DNA of 44,294 nt. Source: Bacteroides sp. (GTDB taxonomy: Bacteria; Bacteroidota; Bacteroidia; Bacteroidales; Muribaculaceae). This document shows, one piece after another, positions 25,285-34,048 of this stretch (its first letter is position 1; each line of letters starts with the position of its first letter). Position numbers and translations under genes: made by a program. The notes under the pieces were generated by a model, which worked only from the letters and a program-made list of their open reading frames with translations, was not told where the DNA came from and did no database searches. The stretch is taken from the NCBI GenBank assembly GCA_014802265.1, contig JAAVCP010000049.1, positions 1 to 44,294 on the forward strand, given 5' to 3'.

Positions 25285-26085
25285 ATGAAGAGAATAATAA
25301 TAATGGGTGCCTCTTCAGGCATAGGAATGGCAGTGGCTGAGGCATTGGCATCAAGAGGAGTGAAGGTAGGGTTGGCAGCCAGACATACCACAGCACTCAG
25401 AGCCTTAAAGGAAAAATATTCCGATAATGTGGAGTATGAATCAATAGATATCACCCACAACGATGCTCCAAGAAAGTTGAATGAACTCATTGACAGAGTA
25501 GGAGGGATGGACATATATTTCCATGTGGCAGGCATCGGATATTCAAATCAGTCTCTTGACCCCCACTGCGAGGCAGAGATTATCGCTACCAATGCAGCTG
25601 GGTTTGCACGTATGCTAAGTGCAGCCTACGGATATTTCCGTGATAATGACCGGAAAGGTCAGATCGTTGCGGTGACGAGTGTGGCTGGAACAAATGGAAT
25701 CGGAGAAATGGCAGCTTATTCTGCCTCTAAAAAATGTGCCCAGACATATATGGTTGCATTGGAGCAACTTGCTAATTCCAAGAAGGTAGATATTACATTC
25801 ACTGATATACGTCCGGGATGGATTCGTACTCCCCTTCTTGACTCAGATAAAGAATATCCGATGGAGATGACACTGGAATATGTTGTGCCACAGATAATCC
25901 GGGCAATAGTGAAGCATCCGCGGGTAGCTTATATAGATGCGCGTTGGGGAGCACTCTGTTCAGCGTGGAAGATGATTCCGGATAGAGTTTGGAGCCGTCT
26001 GAATGTTTCTGTTTCAAAAGAAACACCGGTTTCAACTGAACAACCTGAAGCATCAGAGGGTCCAAATGAGGAAGCGTCTGTTTGA
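25285..26085 (+). CDS. Short-chain dehydrogenase/reductase (SDR)
   Basis: A 266-residue classical SDR with cofactor motif GASSGIG (8-14), the DI motif near 55, the NAAG-type motif (103-106), and the catalytic Ser132, Tyr145 and Lys149 in TSVAG and YSASK. The PGWIRTPLLD stretch matches the loop after strand 6. AAR at 31-33 suggests an NADP preference. The C-terminal 20 residues are Glu/Pro/Ser-rich and not part of the fold. It is monocistronic, with a strong terminator downstream at 26201-26247. Substrate cannot be predicted; the flanking tRNA-Pro and integrase remnant give no hint. Confidence 0.85.
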   Translation: MKRIIIMGASSGIGMAVAEALASRGVKVGLAARHTTALRALKEKYSDNVEYESIDITHNDAPRKLNELIDRVGGMDIYFHVAGIGYSNQSLDPHCEAEIIATNAAGFARMLSAAYGYFRDNDRKGQIVAVTSVAGTNGIGEMAAYSASKKCAQTYMVALEQLANSKKVDITFTDIRPGWIRTPLLDSDKEYPMEMTLEYVVPQIIRAIVKHPRVAYIDARWGALCSAWKMIPDRVWSRLNVSVSKETPVSTEQPEASEGPNEEASV

Positions 26086-26200
26086 ATATATTATCCCGAA
26101 CTCGTGTTGTAAGCGATCCACCGAGCAAAAAGAACAAGGAGTTGGCAGAAGCACTTAAAGAAATACTCGGCTGATACCTTACTTTATCATTGTACCTTAT

Positions 26201-26247
26201 ATACGGCTCTAAACTAAAGTGGGTTTAGAGCCGTATGCCTTTTTTTC
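26201..26247 (+). terminator. Strong intrinsic terminator; rest of 26086-26540 without a clear gene
   Basis: TACGGCTCTAAAC (26202-26214) and GTTTAGAGCCGTA (26223-26235) form a perfect 13-bp stem followed by TGCCTTTTTTT. It ends the SDR transcript. Bases 26248-26461 hold only AT-rich sequence with no recognisable attachment repeat. A possible broken mini-ORF at 26066-26174 is listed under findings. Confidence 0.85.
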
Positions 26248-26462
26248 TCCCTATAAGTCACCAAGCAAAACATTCAATCTCACATCCAAGATTGGGTATA
26301 AAATTGGGTGTTAAAACAACAAAAGATTGGTAATCAGGCTTTATCGTGGAAAGGTAGGGATATGAAACTATTGTAAATATAAGTTTCACTATGATATTCA
26401 ATTTTACTCTTATAGCAATAATATGAGATAATTACGCCAATGAAGCAGTAAAGAAAAATATA

Positions 26463-26492
26463 TTGTATTTTCCTTGATTGAATGTAATTTTG
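26463..26492 (+). promoter_or_regulatory. Promoter of the integrase remnant
   Basis: TTG (26463-26465), 19 nt, then TAATTTTG (26485-26492) fits the phylum consensus. It lies 48 nt before the integrase ATG. Confidence 0.65.
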
Positions 26493-26540
26493 TATAGGTA
26501 AAATTAAGGCAGCCTACGTCCTCATACAAAAATCTCGGTT

Positions 26541-28081
26541 ATGGATAAATACAAGCACCGCGTCAGCTTCCGGTTGGAGAAGCGTAAAGATAAGAATGGC
26601 AACTTTCCGGATGAGATGCCAATAAATGCCGACATCACTTTTGTCGGTAAACGTATATGGTATTATTCCGGCTATCACATTGCTCCCGGCAAGTGGGATG
26701 AAAAGACTCAAAGGGTGAAACGTAACAACTTTAACTCTGATGATGTCTCAGCCACCGATATCAATCAGTGTCTTATCAAAATTACTTCTGCCGTTGATGA
26801 AGCATTTGCGCAATTGGAGCTGAGAGAAGAAGAGGTGACACCCACTACAGTACGCGAAGAACTCAAAAGAATACTTGACGAAGAGAAAAACACTCGATTG
26901 ACGGTAGGACAAACCTATCAGCTTCTTATTGACGAGAGGGAAAAAGAGTTGAAAGAAACGCCTGCGACAGCTCAGTAGTCGAAAGGTACGCTCACAAAAC
27001 ATAAAACGATGCAGAAGTATCTCTCAGAATTCAGATCTCCATTATATTTTGAGGACATCAACGATGAGCTACTTGCTAAATTTGAATTGTTCCTGATTGG
27101 TAAGGGACTCTCCAACGGCTATGTATTCAAGTCAATGAAAGATATAAAGACTTTCTTGAACTGGGCTACAAAGAAAGGCTGTAATCGGAATCTTAAGTAT
27201 CAGAATTATCAGCAACGTTTCCATGATGAGACTACCTCGGACATTGCTGTGAACCATTTTGCATTGACTCCGGACGAGCTGCAATCCATCATGATCTTTC
27301 CCACACATAGAAAGGCGATTGACAGAGCAAGAGATATATTCGTTTTTGCTGTTTTACCGATCTGAGATTTTCCAAGGTTATAGCTCTTAAGTGGTCTAAT
27401 CTCGACGATGATATTCTTGACACAACGGCACAAAAGACAGGTCAGAGAAAGCGTATACCACTTGCTGAAGATGCGTTGTGCATATTGTCGAAATATTCCC
27501 CAGCTCCGGATGAACAGGATCCTTGTCTGTTCCCCAAAATCTCTAATCAGAAATTCAATGCCCACATGAAAGAAGTGGGCAAGTTAGCAGGGCTGACCGG
27601 AGATTGGATTATAGAGACGCAGAACGGAAGAGCTCGGACAAGAAAAACCGTTAAGAAGTATGAAGTGTTGGCTTCACATTGTGGACGCCGTACATTCACT
27701 ACTTTATGCCTGAGAAAGGGCATGTCCCCAGAGGATATACGTGCCGTAACCGGACATACCACTGCCGGAATGATGATGAAGTATGTTAAGTTTGACGATG
27801 AAAGCAAGAGGGAAAAGATGAGCCTTCTTAACCACGGTAAAAGTCTCGGAGTTGAAACGGTTTTTGAGCATGGCATAACGGAGGAAGAACGTATTCGTCT
27901 CGGCATACCTACACGCGAAGCCTACCTTGAAATCTTCGAAGGAGATACTGCATCTGTAAACGCCCATCTCGCAGTTCTCGCTCATATACGAGGCAATCTG
28001 GAAGCTCGCGCCAACTACATCAAACGACTTCCGGCTGCCAAGCTGAACGAGGTCTTGGAAATCATTATGAAGAAATTTTAA
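26541..28081 (+). pseudogene. Tyrosine recombinase (phage/transposon integrase), broken by an amber codon and a frameshift
   Basis: Read together the three pieces form one integrase of about 510 codons. Piece 1 (26541-26978) is the arm-binding domain and ends at TAG 26976-26978. Piece 2 continues in the same frame, SKGTLTKHKTMQKYL, as the SAM-like core-binding domain and stops at 27365. Piece 3 is in another frame from about 27347 to 28081; restoring one T in the T5 tract 27343-27347 joins FVF to CCFTDLRFSK. All catalytic residues survive: Arg in DLRFS, Lys in KTGQRKR, HCGR, His in TGHTT and Tyr in MKYVKF. A C-terminal extension of about 90 residues follows the active site. It probably moved the accessory region to its right but now looks dead. 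Confidence 0.85.
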
Positions 28082-28100
28082 AGGCTTTCCATTAATTTTA

Positions 28101-28126
28101 TAATATTTCACCCTCAAGTGAAATAT
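28101..28126 (+). promoter_or_regulatory. Inverted-repeat operator of the toxin-antitoxin operon
   Basis: AATATTTCAC (28101-28110) and GTGAAATATT (28117-28126) are a perfect 10-bp inverted repeat with a 6-nt spacer. It lies directly upstream of the -7 element, over the expected -33 position, where an XRE antitoxin dimer could block transcription. It could also end the integrase transcript, 20 nt after that stop. Confidence 0.6.
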
Positions 28127-28131
28127 TAGGT

Positions 28132-28139
28132 GTATCTTT
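28132..28139 (+). promoter_or_regulatory. -7 element of the toxin-antitoxin operon
   Basis: TATCTTTG matches TAnnTTTG and lies 30 nt before the toxin ATG. The -33 region falls inside the inverted repeat 28101-28126. Confidence 0.6.
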
Positions 28140-28169
28140 GCGTTATGTGATAAAAAGAAAGTACACGCT

Positions 28170-28640
28170 ATGAGTGAAGTAGAACTAATATTCCTTAATG
28201 AAGGGAACAAATGTACCTTCTATTCAATCAAGTTTGCCTCCGAAGATATTTCGGAGTATGACCGTTTTTATAGCAGGTTCATAGAAGATGCTACTCTCAA
28301 TCGAGACCTTCTGCGTATAGTTCAGATTCTTGATAAAATTGCGGAGAATGGAGCACTTGAACGATATTTCCGTCCGGAGGGAAAGATGAAGGATTCTGTA
28401 GTCGCACTTCCAGTCCTTACATCAAAACTGCGCTTGTATTGCCTACGCCTCTCCAATGGTATTCTGATACTGGGTAATGGAGGTATTAAGAATTCAAGAA
28501 CATATAATGAGGATAATTCTCTCCGAGGCTATGTACTTGACCTGCAAAAGTTCGAAGAACTTCTTAAAGAGGGGCAGCGTAGTGGCTCAGTACTCATCAC
28601 AGAACGGACAATAGACACCACTGATACATTTAATTTATGA
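28170..28640 (+). CDS. Putative RelE/HigB-like toxin of a type II toxin-antitoxin module
   Basis: A 156-residue cytoplasmic protein beginning EVELIFLNEGNKCTFYSIKF, with an internal LERYFRPEGKMKDSVVALPV stretch and SKLRLYCLRLSNGILILGNGG. These strands resemble the RelE/ParE-fold 'higB-type' proteins that pair with XRE antitoxins in Bacteroides genomes; the fold assignment comes from memory of such neighbours. RelE-fold toxins usually cut mRNA on the ribosome. The gene order is toxin first and its stop overlaps the first antitoxin start by 4 bp (ATGA), as in higBA systems. No catalytic residue can be named safely. Confidence 0.7.
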   Translation: MSEVELIFLNEGNKCTFYSIKFASEDISEYDRFYSRFIEDATLNRDLLRIVQILDKIAENGALERYFRPEGKMKDSVVALPVLTSKLRLYCLRLSNGILILGNGGIKNSRTYNEDNSLRGYVLDLQKFEELLKEGQRSGSVLITERTIDTTDTFNL

Positions 28641-28903
28641 AAGAAGCTAAGAGCAGATATAAAGAGATGGTTGCTTCAGTACCGGCCGACATCAAGGCAG
28701 AGATTGATCTTTCATTTGCAATTTCCGATCGCATAGATTTCCTTATGCAAGAGAGAGGATTGACAAAGAAGCAATTTGCCGATGCATTGGGTCGACGTCC
28801 GAGTGAGATAACTAAATGGCTGAGTGGTCAGCATAATTTCACTATCGCTACATTAGCAATGCTATCCACGTTTTTCCAACAGCCGATAATTACTGTGGGA
28901 TAA
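28637..28903 (+). CDS. XRE-family antitoxin, copy 1
   Basis: An 88-residue protein: about 30 N-terminal residues likely wrap the toxin, then a helix-turn-helix of the XRE/HTH_3 class at about 33-80 (ISDRIDFLMQERGLTKKQFADALGRRPSEITKWLSGQHNF). It ends in TLAMLSTFFQQPIITVG. It overlaps the toxin gene by 4 bp, so it is translationally coupled, and it should bind the inverted repeat upstream of the operon. It is a clear paralogue of the next gene, with about half of the residues identical by eye. Confidence 0.85.
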   Translation: MKEAKSRYKEMVASVPADIKAEIDLSFAISDRIDFLMQERGLTKKQFADALGRRPSEITKWLSGQHNFTIATLAMLSTFFQQPIITVG

Positions 28904-28914
28904 ATTAGTGAGGT

Positions 28915-29181
28915 ATGAAAAGGGCAAAGACTTCTCTTAGAAATTTTCTGAGCGACATAACACCGGAAGAGAGAGCTGAGGCGCGTCTGTCGTTTCAGAT
29001 CTCTAACCGTCTTGACTTTCTTATGAAGGAAAAGGGACTGTCGAAGAAGCAGCTTGCAGATGCCATAGGTAAACGTCCAAGCGAGATTACCCGTTGGCTC
29101 AGCGGAGAACACAACTTCACCGTCTCTACCCTAGCCATGCTTTCCTCATTCTTCGGACAGCCAATAATCAGTGTAGGATAA
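28915..29181 (+). CDS. XRE-family antitoxin, copy 2 (tandem paralogue)
   Basis: An 88-residue protein of exactly the same length and layout as the gene before it, starting 11 nt after that stop. The HTH block reads ISNRLDFLMKEKGLSKKQLADAIGKRPSEITRWLSGEHNF and the tail TLAMLSSFFGQPIISVG. The N-terminal 30 residues, where toxin contact is expected, differ far more than the HTH. This pattern suggests that both copies read the same operator while their toxin-binding parts have diverged. The neighbouring lipoprotein gene follows after 5 bp, so transcription may continue. Confidence 0.85.
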   Translation: MKRAKTSLRNFLSDITPEERAEARLSFQISNRLDFLMKEKGLSKKQLADAIGKRPSEITRWLSGEHNFTVSTLAMLSSFFGQPIISVG

Positions 29182-29186
29182 TTCTT

Positions 29187-30674
29187 ATGCCCAAAATCAC
29201 GTTTTGTTTAATAATAGCTATATGTTTGGTTTCCGGATGTAAATCCGAAAACCAAAAAGAATATGCAGATAATGTGCGCGATACCGCCATAGAAAGACTC
29301 CAGAATGCTCAGACTTATCTTTTTTTGGATGGGATAGATGATGCTATCAGATATTATACAGAAGCGAAAGACACTACGAGTCTATTGCAAATGTATCAAA
29401 TAGCTGCTATTAAAATGAGATGGAAGGGCGAAGAGGATTCAGCCTCCATGTATCTTCATAAGGCATTGAATTTATCTACGCCAGCCACTAATCCTTCTAC
29501 GACAGACATATGCATTGACTTATCGCGATTGTATTCACACCCTCTCCTACGTAAGAACTATATAAAGGCCTTGGAATATGCTCATGAAGCGGCGAGAGCA
29601 GATACCGGGGGAGAATCACTACCAAGGATATTGCATGACATAGGAATATATTATGCTTTCATGAATGAGCAGGATTCAGCTGCAGTATATATATCAAAGG
29701 CTATCAGTTGCCTTCCCGAAGGTTCTCCTTACTATGAGACTTTCGCGCTAAATTATGCAAATCTTTCTTCTCCTGATTTCACAAAAAGCATAGGTTATCT
29801 TGACTCAATTAAATCCAGAAGTCTCGGGCGCACGATTTCGAAAGGATTTTTATACCTTAACTATGGGATTCTGGATTCTGCCGCTATTTATCTTAAACAA
29901 TCGCAGGATCTCTATGAATCAGCACCGGAAAGATTTTCGATAAACACATATAATAGTCTACGTCTATTACAGAATTGTGTAAGTTTCGCAAGAACCGGAA
30001 AGGTATATCCGGGTGAAGGGACAGTAACTAATGATTCAGTAAGCGAACGCATATTCCTTAACAAGAGAATAGATGCCGAAATGCGGGAGACGAACACTGT
30101 AATGGAAATTGAACTCCTTAAGTCAAAATCCAGAAATCTTACTTTATGGATAATTGTGCTTGTTTTGATTTTGATAGGAGGAATAGCTTTCGCACTTATA
30201 TATTGGAAGAACAAACACAAATATATACAACTTCGTGAAGAGTTTGACAGATTACGTCAGAACCAGATTATCGTAGAATCAGACGACAACGAGCAAAACG
30301 GAATAGTCTCAATGAATATAATCAGAACTCGGGCCGAGATCTGCATTGAAAGATTTCGTCAGTCCGGACTTCCAGATTTAATTCAGAAAGGAGAGGCGCA
30401 GTTTATTGAACATGACTCATACCTTCCATTAAAAGACCGGACATTGATTCGACAGAAACTTCTTGAATGTTTTGCGGATTTCATCATAGACATAAAGATG
30501 AATGCCGGAAAACTTGTAATGGACGATATTATAACAGCTCTGCTATCTTTAATGCGAACTCAGAACACCGCTATCGCAGCATGTTTGGGAGTATCTGTGG
30601 CAGCAGTCAGAACGCGTAAGACGCGGTTGAAGGCTAAGCTTTCAAAAAATATGGAAGAGTTGATATTTGGTTGA
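29187..30674 (+). CDS. TPR lipoprotein with membrane helix and C-terminal HTH (membrane-bound regulator)
   Basis: The start is taken at 29187, where a lipoprotein signal peptide CLVSGC begins the 495-residue product; an upstream in-frame ATG at 29094 lies inside the second antitoxin gene and lacks a signal. TPR-like helical repeats fill about 25-290, a single membrane helix lies at about 318-340, then a coiled stretch. The C-terminal domain has a sigma-region-4/LuxR-like HTH near 459-485 (TAIAACLGVSVAAVRTRKTRLKAKL). This sensor-membrane-DNA-binding layout is common in Bacteroidota one-component regulators. The next gene is an outer-membrane receptor with inverted repeats before it, a probable target. 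The lipobox and the inner-membrane helix together are unusual. Confidence 0.75.
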   Translation: MPKITFCLIIAICLVSGCKSENQKEYADNVRDTAIERLQNAQTYLFLDGIDDAIRYYTEAKDTTSLLQMYQIAAIKMRWKGEEDSASMYLHKALNLSTPATNPSTTDICIDLSRLYSHPLLRKNYIKALEYAHEAARADTGGESLPRILHDIGIYYAFMNEQDSAAVYISKAISCLPEGSPYYETFALNYANLSSPDFTKSIGYLDSIKSRSLGRTISKGFLYLNYGILDSAAIYLKQSQDLYESAPERFSINTYNSLRLLQNCVSFARTGKVYPGEGTVTNDSVSERIFLNKRIDAEMRETNTVMEIELLKSKSRNLTLWIIVLVLILIGGIAFALIYWKNKHKYIQLREEFDRLRQNQIIVESDDNEQNGIVSMNIIRTRAEICIERFRQSGLPDLIQKGEAQFIEHDSYLPLKDRTLIRQKLLECFADFIIDIKMNAGKLVMDDIITALLSLMRTQNTAIAACLGVSVAAVRTRKTRLKAKLSKNMEELIFG

Positions 30675-30684
30675 TCTACCCTTG

Positions 30685-30764
30685 GTTACACCATATATGC
30701 AACATAAGTGTAACGCGCTATCCTAATGTGAAACAAATATGAAACGGCGTTTTGTTGGTTTCAC
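30685..30764 (+). promoter_or_regulatory. Pair of inverted repeats upstream of the receptor gene
   Basis: GTTACAC (30685-30691) with GTGTAAC (30708-30714), and GTGAAAC (30728-30734) with GTTTCAC (30758-30764), lie in the gap after the regulator gene. The arms are related in sequence (GTGTAAC/GTGAAAC) and the last overlaps the promoter. They are candidate sites for the neighbouring HTH regulator; the first may instead be a terminator stem. Confidence 0.4.
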
Positions 30765-30785
30765 GAGGTTGGTGTCATACCTTTG
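30755..30785 (+). promoter_or_regulatory. Promoter of the outer-membrane receptor gene
   Basis: TTG (30755-30757), 20 nt, TACCTTTG (30778-30785) matches the phylum consensus and lies 20 nt before the chosen ATG at 30806. Confidence 0.65.
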
Positions 30786-30805
30786 CATCAAAAACAGCAA
30801 TAGGT

Positions 30806-32912
30806 ATGAAACATCTGATTTTTCTTCTTATGCTTGTGTGTGTGATTAGCTCTCAAGCGCAGGTTCAGAACAACGCCACAATCACTAAGAACGATTCCGT
30901 CTTTAAGGTAGAACTCGAAGACGTGGTTGTGACAACTACACGAAATTTACAACGCCTCAGCAAGGGAGGCCTGATAACGGACATCAAAGGAACTTCTTTG
31001 AGTGAGCTCGGTACATGCGTGGATGTCATAGCTCAACTACCCGGGGTGATTGTAAATGAAGGTAACCTTGAGATTGTGGGACGCGGCGCACCTAAGATTT
31101 ACATCAATGGACGCAAGCTAATTGATAAATCTGAATTAGACAGACTTTCCTCAAAAGAGATCCAGAACGTGGAGGTGGTGTTTAATCCCGGAGCGAAATA
31201 TGGTGTGGAAACAAAAGCGGTCATCCTGATAAAGACTATCAAAATACAGGGCGAAGGATTAAGCGGATCCGCTTCGGCATCAGGAAGACAATCTAAATAT
31301 TCGTCACAATCAGATAATCTTTTCCTTAATTATAGGAGAGGCGGGTTTGATATTTTCGGCACTTTCGATTATGATTTCGCACAGCGTTATCAGAAGCAAC
31401 ATAATCAAACAAGAATAAATACGCTCAAAGACAGCTATCTCATTGATTCAGACATTCTCATTTATCCAAAGTCAAATACTTATCTCACCAACATCGGTGT
31501 CAACTGGCAAATTAACAGTAACCATTATATGGGAGTAAAATACGAATATTCTGCAACTCCCGATTCCAGATCAAAATGGCATACAAGTGAGACAGTAACA
31601 GGGAATCATGGAGAAGATGACAAAATATTCTATGACACGGATTGGAATAGAAAATCCGTGCCGGTCCATCTTGTAAATCTTTATTATCAAGGTAAGGTGA
31701 ACTCTTTTGATATTTCAATCAATAACGACTACTATCATCGAAACCACCATAACCATCAATCAATAGTGGAAAACAGTATGCTTGACGGAGAGAGTGTTAT
31801 CGGGAGTGAGAACAGAGTTGTAAGCTCCATGTTTGCTTCAAAGGGCGTGGCGGAGTATTCGTTTAGTGGCAATATGCTTGAATTCGGCTATGAGGTTACT
31901 GTAACAGACCGGCAAGATATCTTCATCAATAAAGGAGATAATCTGCCTGATGTTGACGACCGAATAAAGGAAACCACCGGGGCTGGATTTATAGCTGTGA
32001 ATATTCCAGTCAGGAATGTTGAGATATATTTGGGATTAAGATATGAGCACACCTCCTCTGATTATCATCAGAACGGAGCATTAGTTAAGAATCAAAGCCG
32101 TATATACGGGAGAGTATATCCTAATCTGGACTTCACTTTCCCCATAGACAAGGCAAAATTTACCCTGTCTTATGAAGCCAAGACTAAGCGTCCGCTTTAC
32201 AGCCAGTTGGGCAGCAGCATCCAATATGATGACCGCTTCACTTATGAAACCGGTAACCCGTTACTCACTTCAGAGCGGATACACAATGTTTCACTTGCAG
32301 GCATCTACAAATGGGTATTCTTTAGCGCACGTTACACGTATGACAAAGATGCCATCATCAGCGTTATCCGTCCATATACGCAAGATGCTCCGCAGAATCT
32401 CATGACCTATGAAAACTTCCATCATCTATCAAAATATGATATCGTGGTGTCATTATATCCAAGGATTTCAAGATGGACACCTCGCGTGAGATTGAATCTA
32501 TTAGGACAAAAGTTTTCATTTGAGACCACCAACGGCATTAAGCGGATGAACTCGCCGATTCTATTTTACAATTTTTTCAATAATGTTTCATTGGGAAAAG
32601 GATTCCAATGTAACGGGAGAAATTTCCGGTCGTACTCGTGGTGATATGGATATTGTCACATTGAAACCATCATGCCAGATAAATATAGGTATGTCAAAAA
32701 GTTTAAAGAACTGGTTTTTTCAACTCCAGGCCACCGACATATTTAAGACCGCAAGGAGTTCAATGATAACATATGGCACACAAATGACCCTTGACAAATG
32801 GAATTACAGTGATACGCAAGCTCTGCGCCTTATTGTCCGATACGTGTTCAACACAGCAATGAGTAAATATAAGGGCAAGGGAGCTGGAGTTTCAGAAAGA
32901 AGCAGATTATAA
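30806..32912 (+). pseudogene. TonB-dependent-receptor-like outer-membrane beta-barrel (OMP_b-brl_3 type), frameshifted near its end
   Basis: The signal peptide MKHLIFLLMLVCVISSQAQ sets the start at 30806; an upstream in-frame ATG at 30752 would only add residues before it. A plug-like domain follows (VVVTTTRNLQRLSKGG, VIAQLPGVIVNEG, IYINGRKL, VEVVFNPGAKYG), then a barrel of about 500 residues. There is no carboxypeptidase-like N-terminal domain. The first frame stops at 32644. Removing one C of the CC pair at 32605-32606 changes GFQC to GFNVTGEISGRTRG and opens the second frame (ORF 32583-32912) with the last barrel strands. The protein would therefore lose about 90 residues, including the barrel seam. 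It should not insert properly unless the indel is an assembly error. Confidence 0.8.
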
Positions 32913-32930
32913 GTATTTTTGGAATTTATA

Positions 32931-32963
32931 GTCAAGTCCTCGAAATTATATTGAGGACTTGAC
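32931..32963. terminator. Stem-loop after the receptor gene
   Basis: GTCAAGTCCTC (32931-32941) and GAGGACTTGAC (32953-32963) form a perfect 11-bp stem with an 11-nt loop, 19 nt after the receptor stop. No T-run follows, so it may work only partly, or serve both this gene and the minus-strand remnant ending there. Confidence 0.55.
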
Positions 32964-33132
32964 TTATAGTGAATCCGGATGGTCTATTGTCTATGGGATC
33001 ATAAGAGTTACCTTTGCCCACTTCCCATTCGCGGCTCTCTCCACGCCCGGTACTGACTTTGAAGTATGAGAGGACTTTAGCAAAATTGAATGCAAAGACG
33101 TTGGCGGTCTCCTTTGTGAAGTTCTGCGGTTT
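32932..33132 (-). pseudogene. 3' remnant of an unidentified gene
   Basis: The minus strand is open for 66 codons from AAA 33132-33130 (right after a TAA) to a TGA at 32934-32932, with no start codon at its head. The text looks genuinely coding: NFTKETANVFAFNFAKVL then SYFKVSTGRGESREWEVGK and NSYDPIDNRP. I do not recognise the family. It lies just downstream of another decayed minus-strand gene and may be its frameshifted tail or a separate fragment. It is too short and startless for normal gene calling. Confidence 0.4.
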
Positions 33133-33152
33133 TTAAGGACACTAACTCCTAC

Positions 33153-33932
33153 CTAACTCTTGGTAGTCTGCTTTACACCCTGTATAAGTTTACTTGCATC
33201 TTCACTTGTGAGATAATGGACTGCAAGATACAGAAGGAAGTCTTGTCTGTCTTTTGGGGATAGTCTACGATAATAAATTTCATTACGGTTGTCCATAGAT
33301 ATGATCGGAATTGGCATACCGTCATTCATTGAAATTCTCAGTGCATATCTTCTATCCTTCTTCTTGACAGCATTGACGGATTTTATGTTGTTCCTTAAGT
33401 CATAGATTGGCTGTTGGGTAAGGTATGCCGTAAGTATCTCCTCAGCGCATATGGTAGCGGCTATAGTCAAGGCAACATCCTCCTTGTCATCGGGTTGCAC
33501 GCCATTGTACCATGCTACCTGTCGTAAAGTAATCGGCTTCTGATATGAGTTGTGATCCTTCATCCTGATACGCGTATAGTCACTATGCCCGTCGTTGCTG
33601 ATCTCAACCGTGAATATATCCCGGTAAACATTGAGCGGCGAAAGCTTGTGTTCCTGTTTGGGTACGAAATCTATCAGCTCAGATAGCTTCAATACCTTGC
33701 TGCCGTCAAAGGCTATATTTCTGGTATGGTCAACTATACCATATCATTGTAGCTGTCTGTTCTTATACTTCTGGGAAAATATGTCTGTGCCAAAACGTGT
33801 TTTTCAATGTAGCAATCAGGTGGATCTGTTCCTGCTTCTCTTTGCCCAATGGCAGGCCAGTACGGTTTTATGTTGGGGTTTTGCTTTTTTCGGACTGGCT
33901 TTTCCTTACCGTTCTCTAGATCAGTTTCACAT
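33153..33932 (-). pseudogene. Decayed hypothetical gene; longest intact frame 33153-33743
   Basis: The downstream frame encodes KLSELIDFVPKQEHKLSPLN and about 160 further residues to TAG at 33153. It has no ATG, only a TTG at 33692, and reads on sensibly upstream (GIVDHTRNIAFDGSKVL) until a TGA at 33746. Another frame then continues the text to about 33929: GKEKPVRKKQNPNIKPYWPA and YFPRSIRTDSYNDMV. The only nearby ATG (33932-33930) is followed at once by TGA. The simplest reading is one gene of about 255 codons with two frameshifts, near 33738 and 33928. Family unknown; the position suggests cargo of the dead mobile element. Confidence 0.5.
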
Positions 33933-34003
33933 GGTTACTTTTCAAATTATTCTTTATAATTCAGAAAATGATGTCCGAAATCTGTCTATAGGTCTCTTAA
34001 AAC

Positions 34004-34044
34004 ATAATACCTAACTAATTAATAATTAATTAGTTAGGTATTAT
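34004..34044 (-). terminator. Perfect 41-nt palindrome ending tRNA-Ser
   Basis: Twenty bases (34004-34023) and their exact reverse complement (34025-34044) flank one central A. It begins 4 nt after the tRNA on the minus strand, and TTTTAAG trails it in that direction. Its build resembles the palindromes at 288-329 and 20913-20960, although the sequences differ. Confidence 0.75.
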
Positions 34045-34048
34045 ACAG

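Noticed and set aside
29094..29186. Upstream start for the TPR lipoprotein
   Set aside because: It lies within the second antitoxin gene and would bury the lipoprotein signal peptide that begins at 29187.
30752..30805. Upstream start for the receptor-like gene
   Set aside because: It overlaps the promoter's -7 element and places 18 residues before a clean signal peptide.
33631..34014. Plus-strand frame of 127 codons
   Set aside because: No signal, promoter or familiar motif; the opposite strand carries readable remnants of a real gene and a terminator palindrome.
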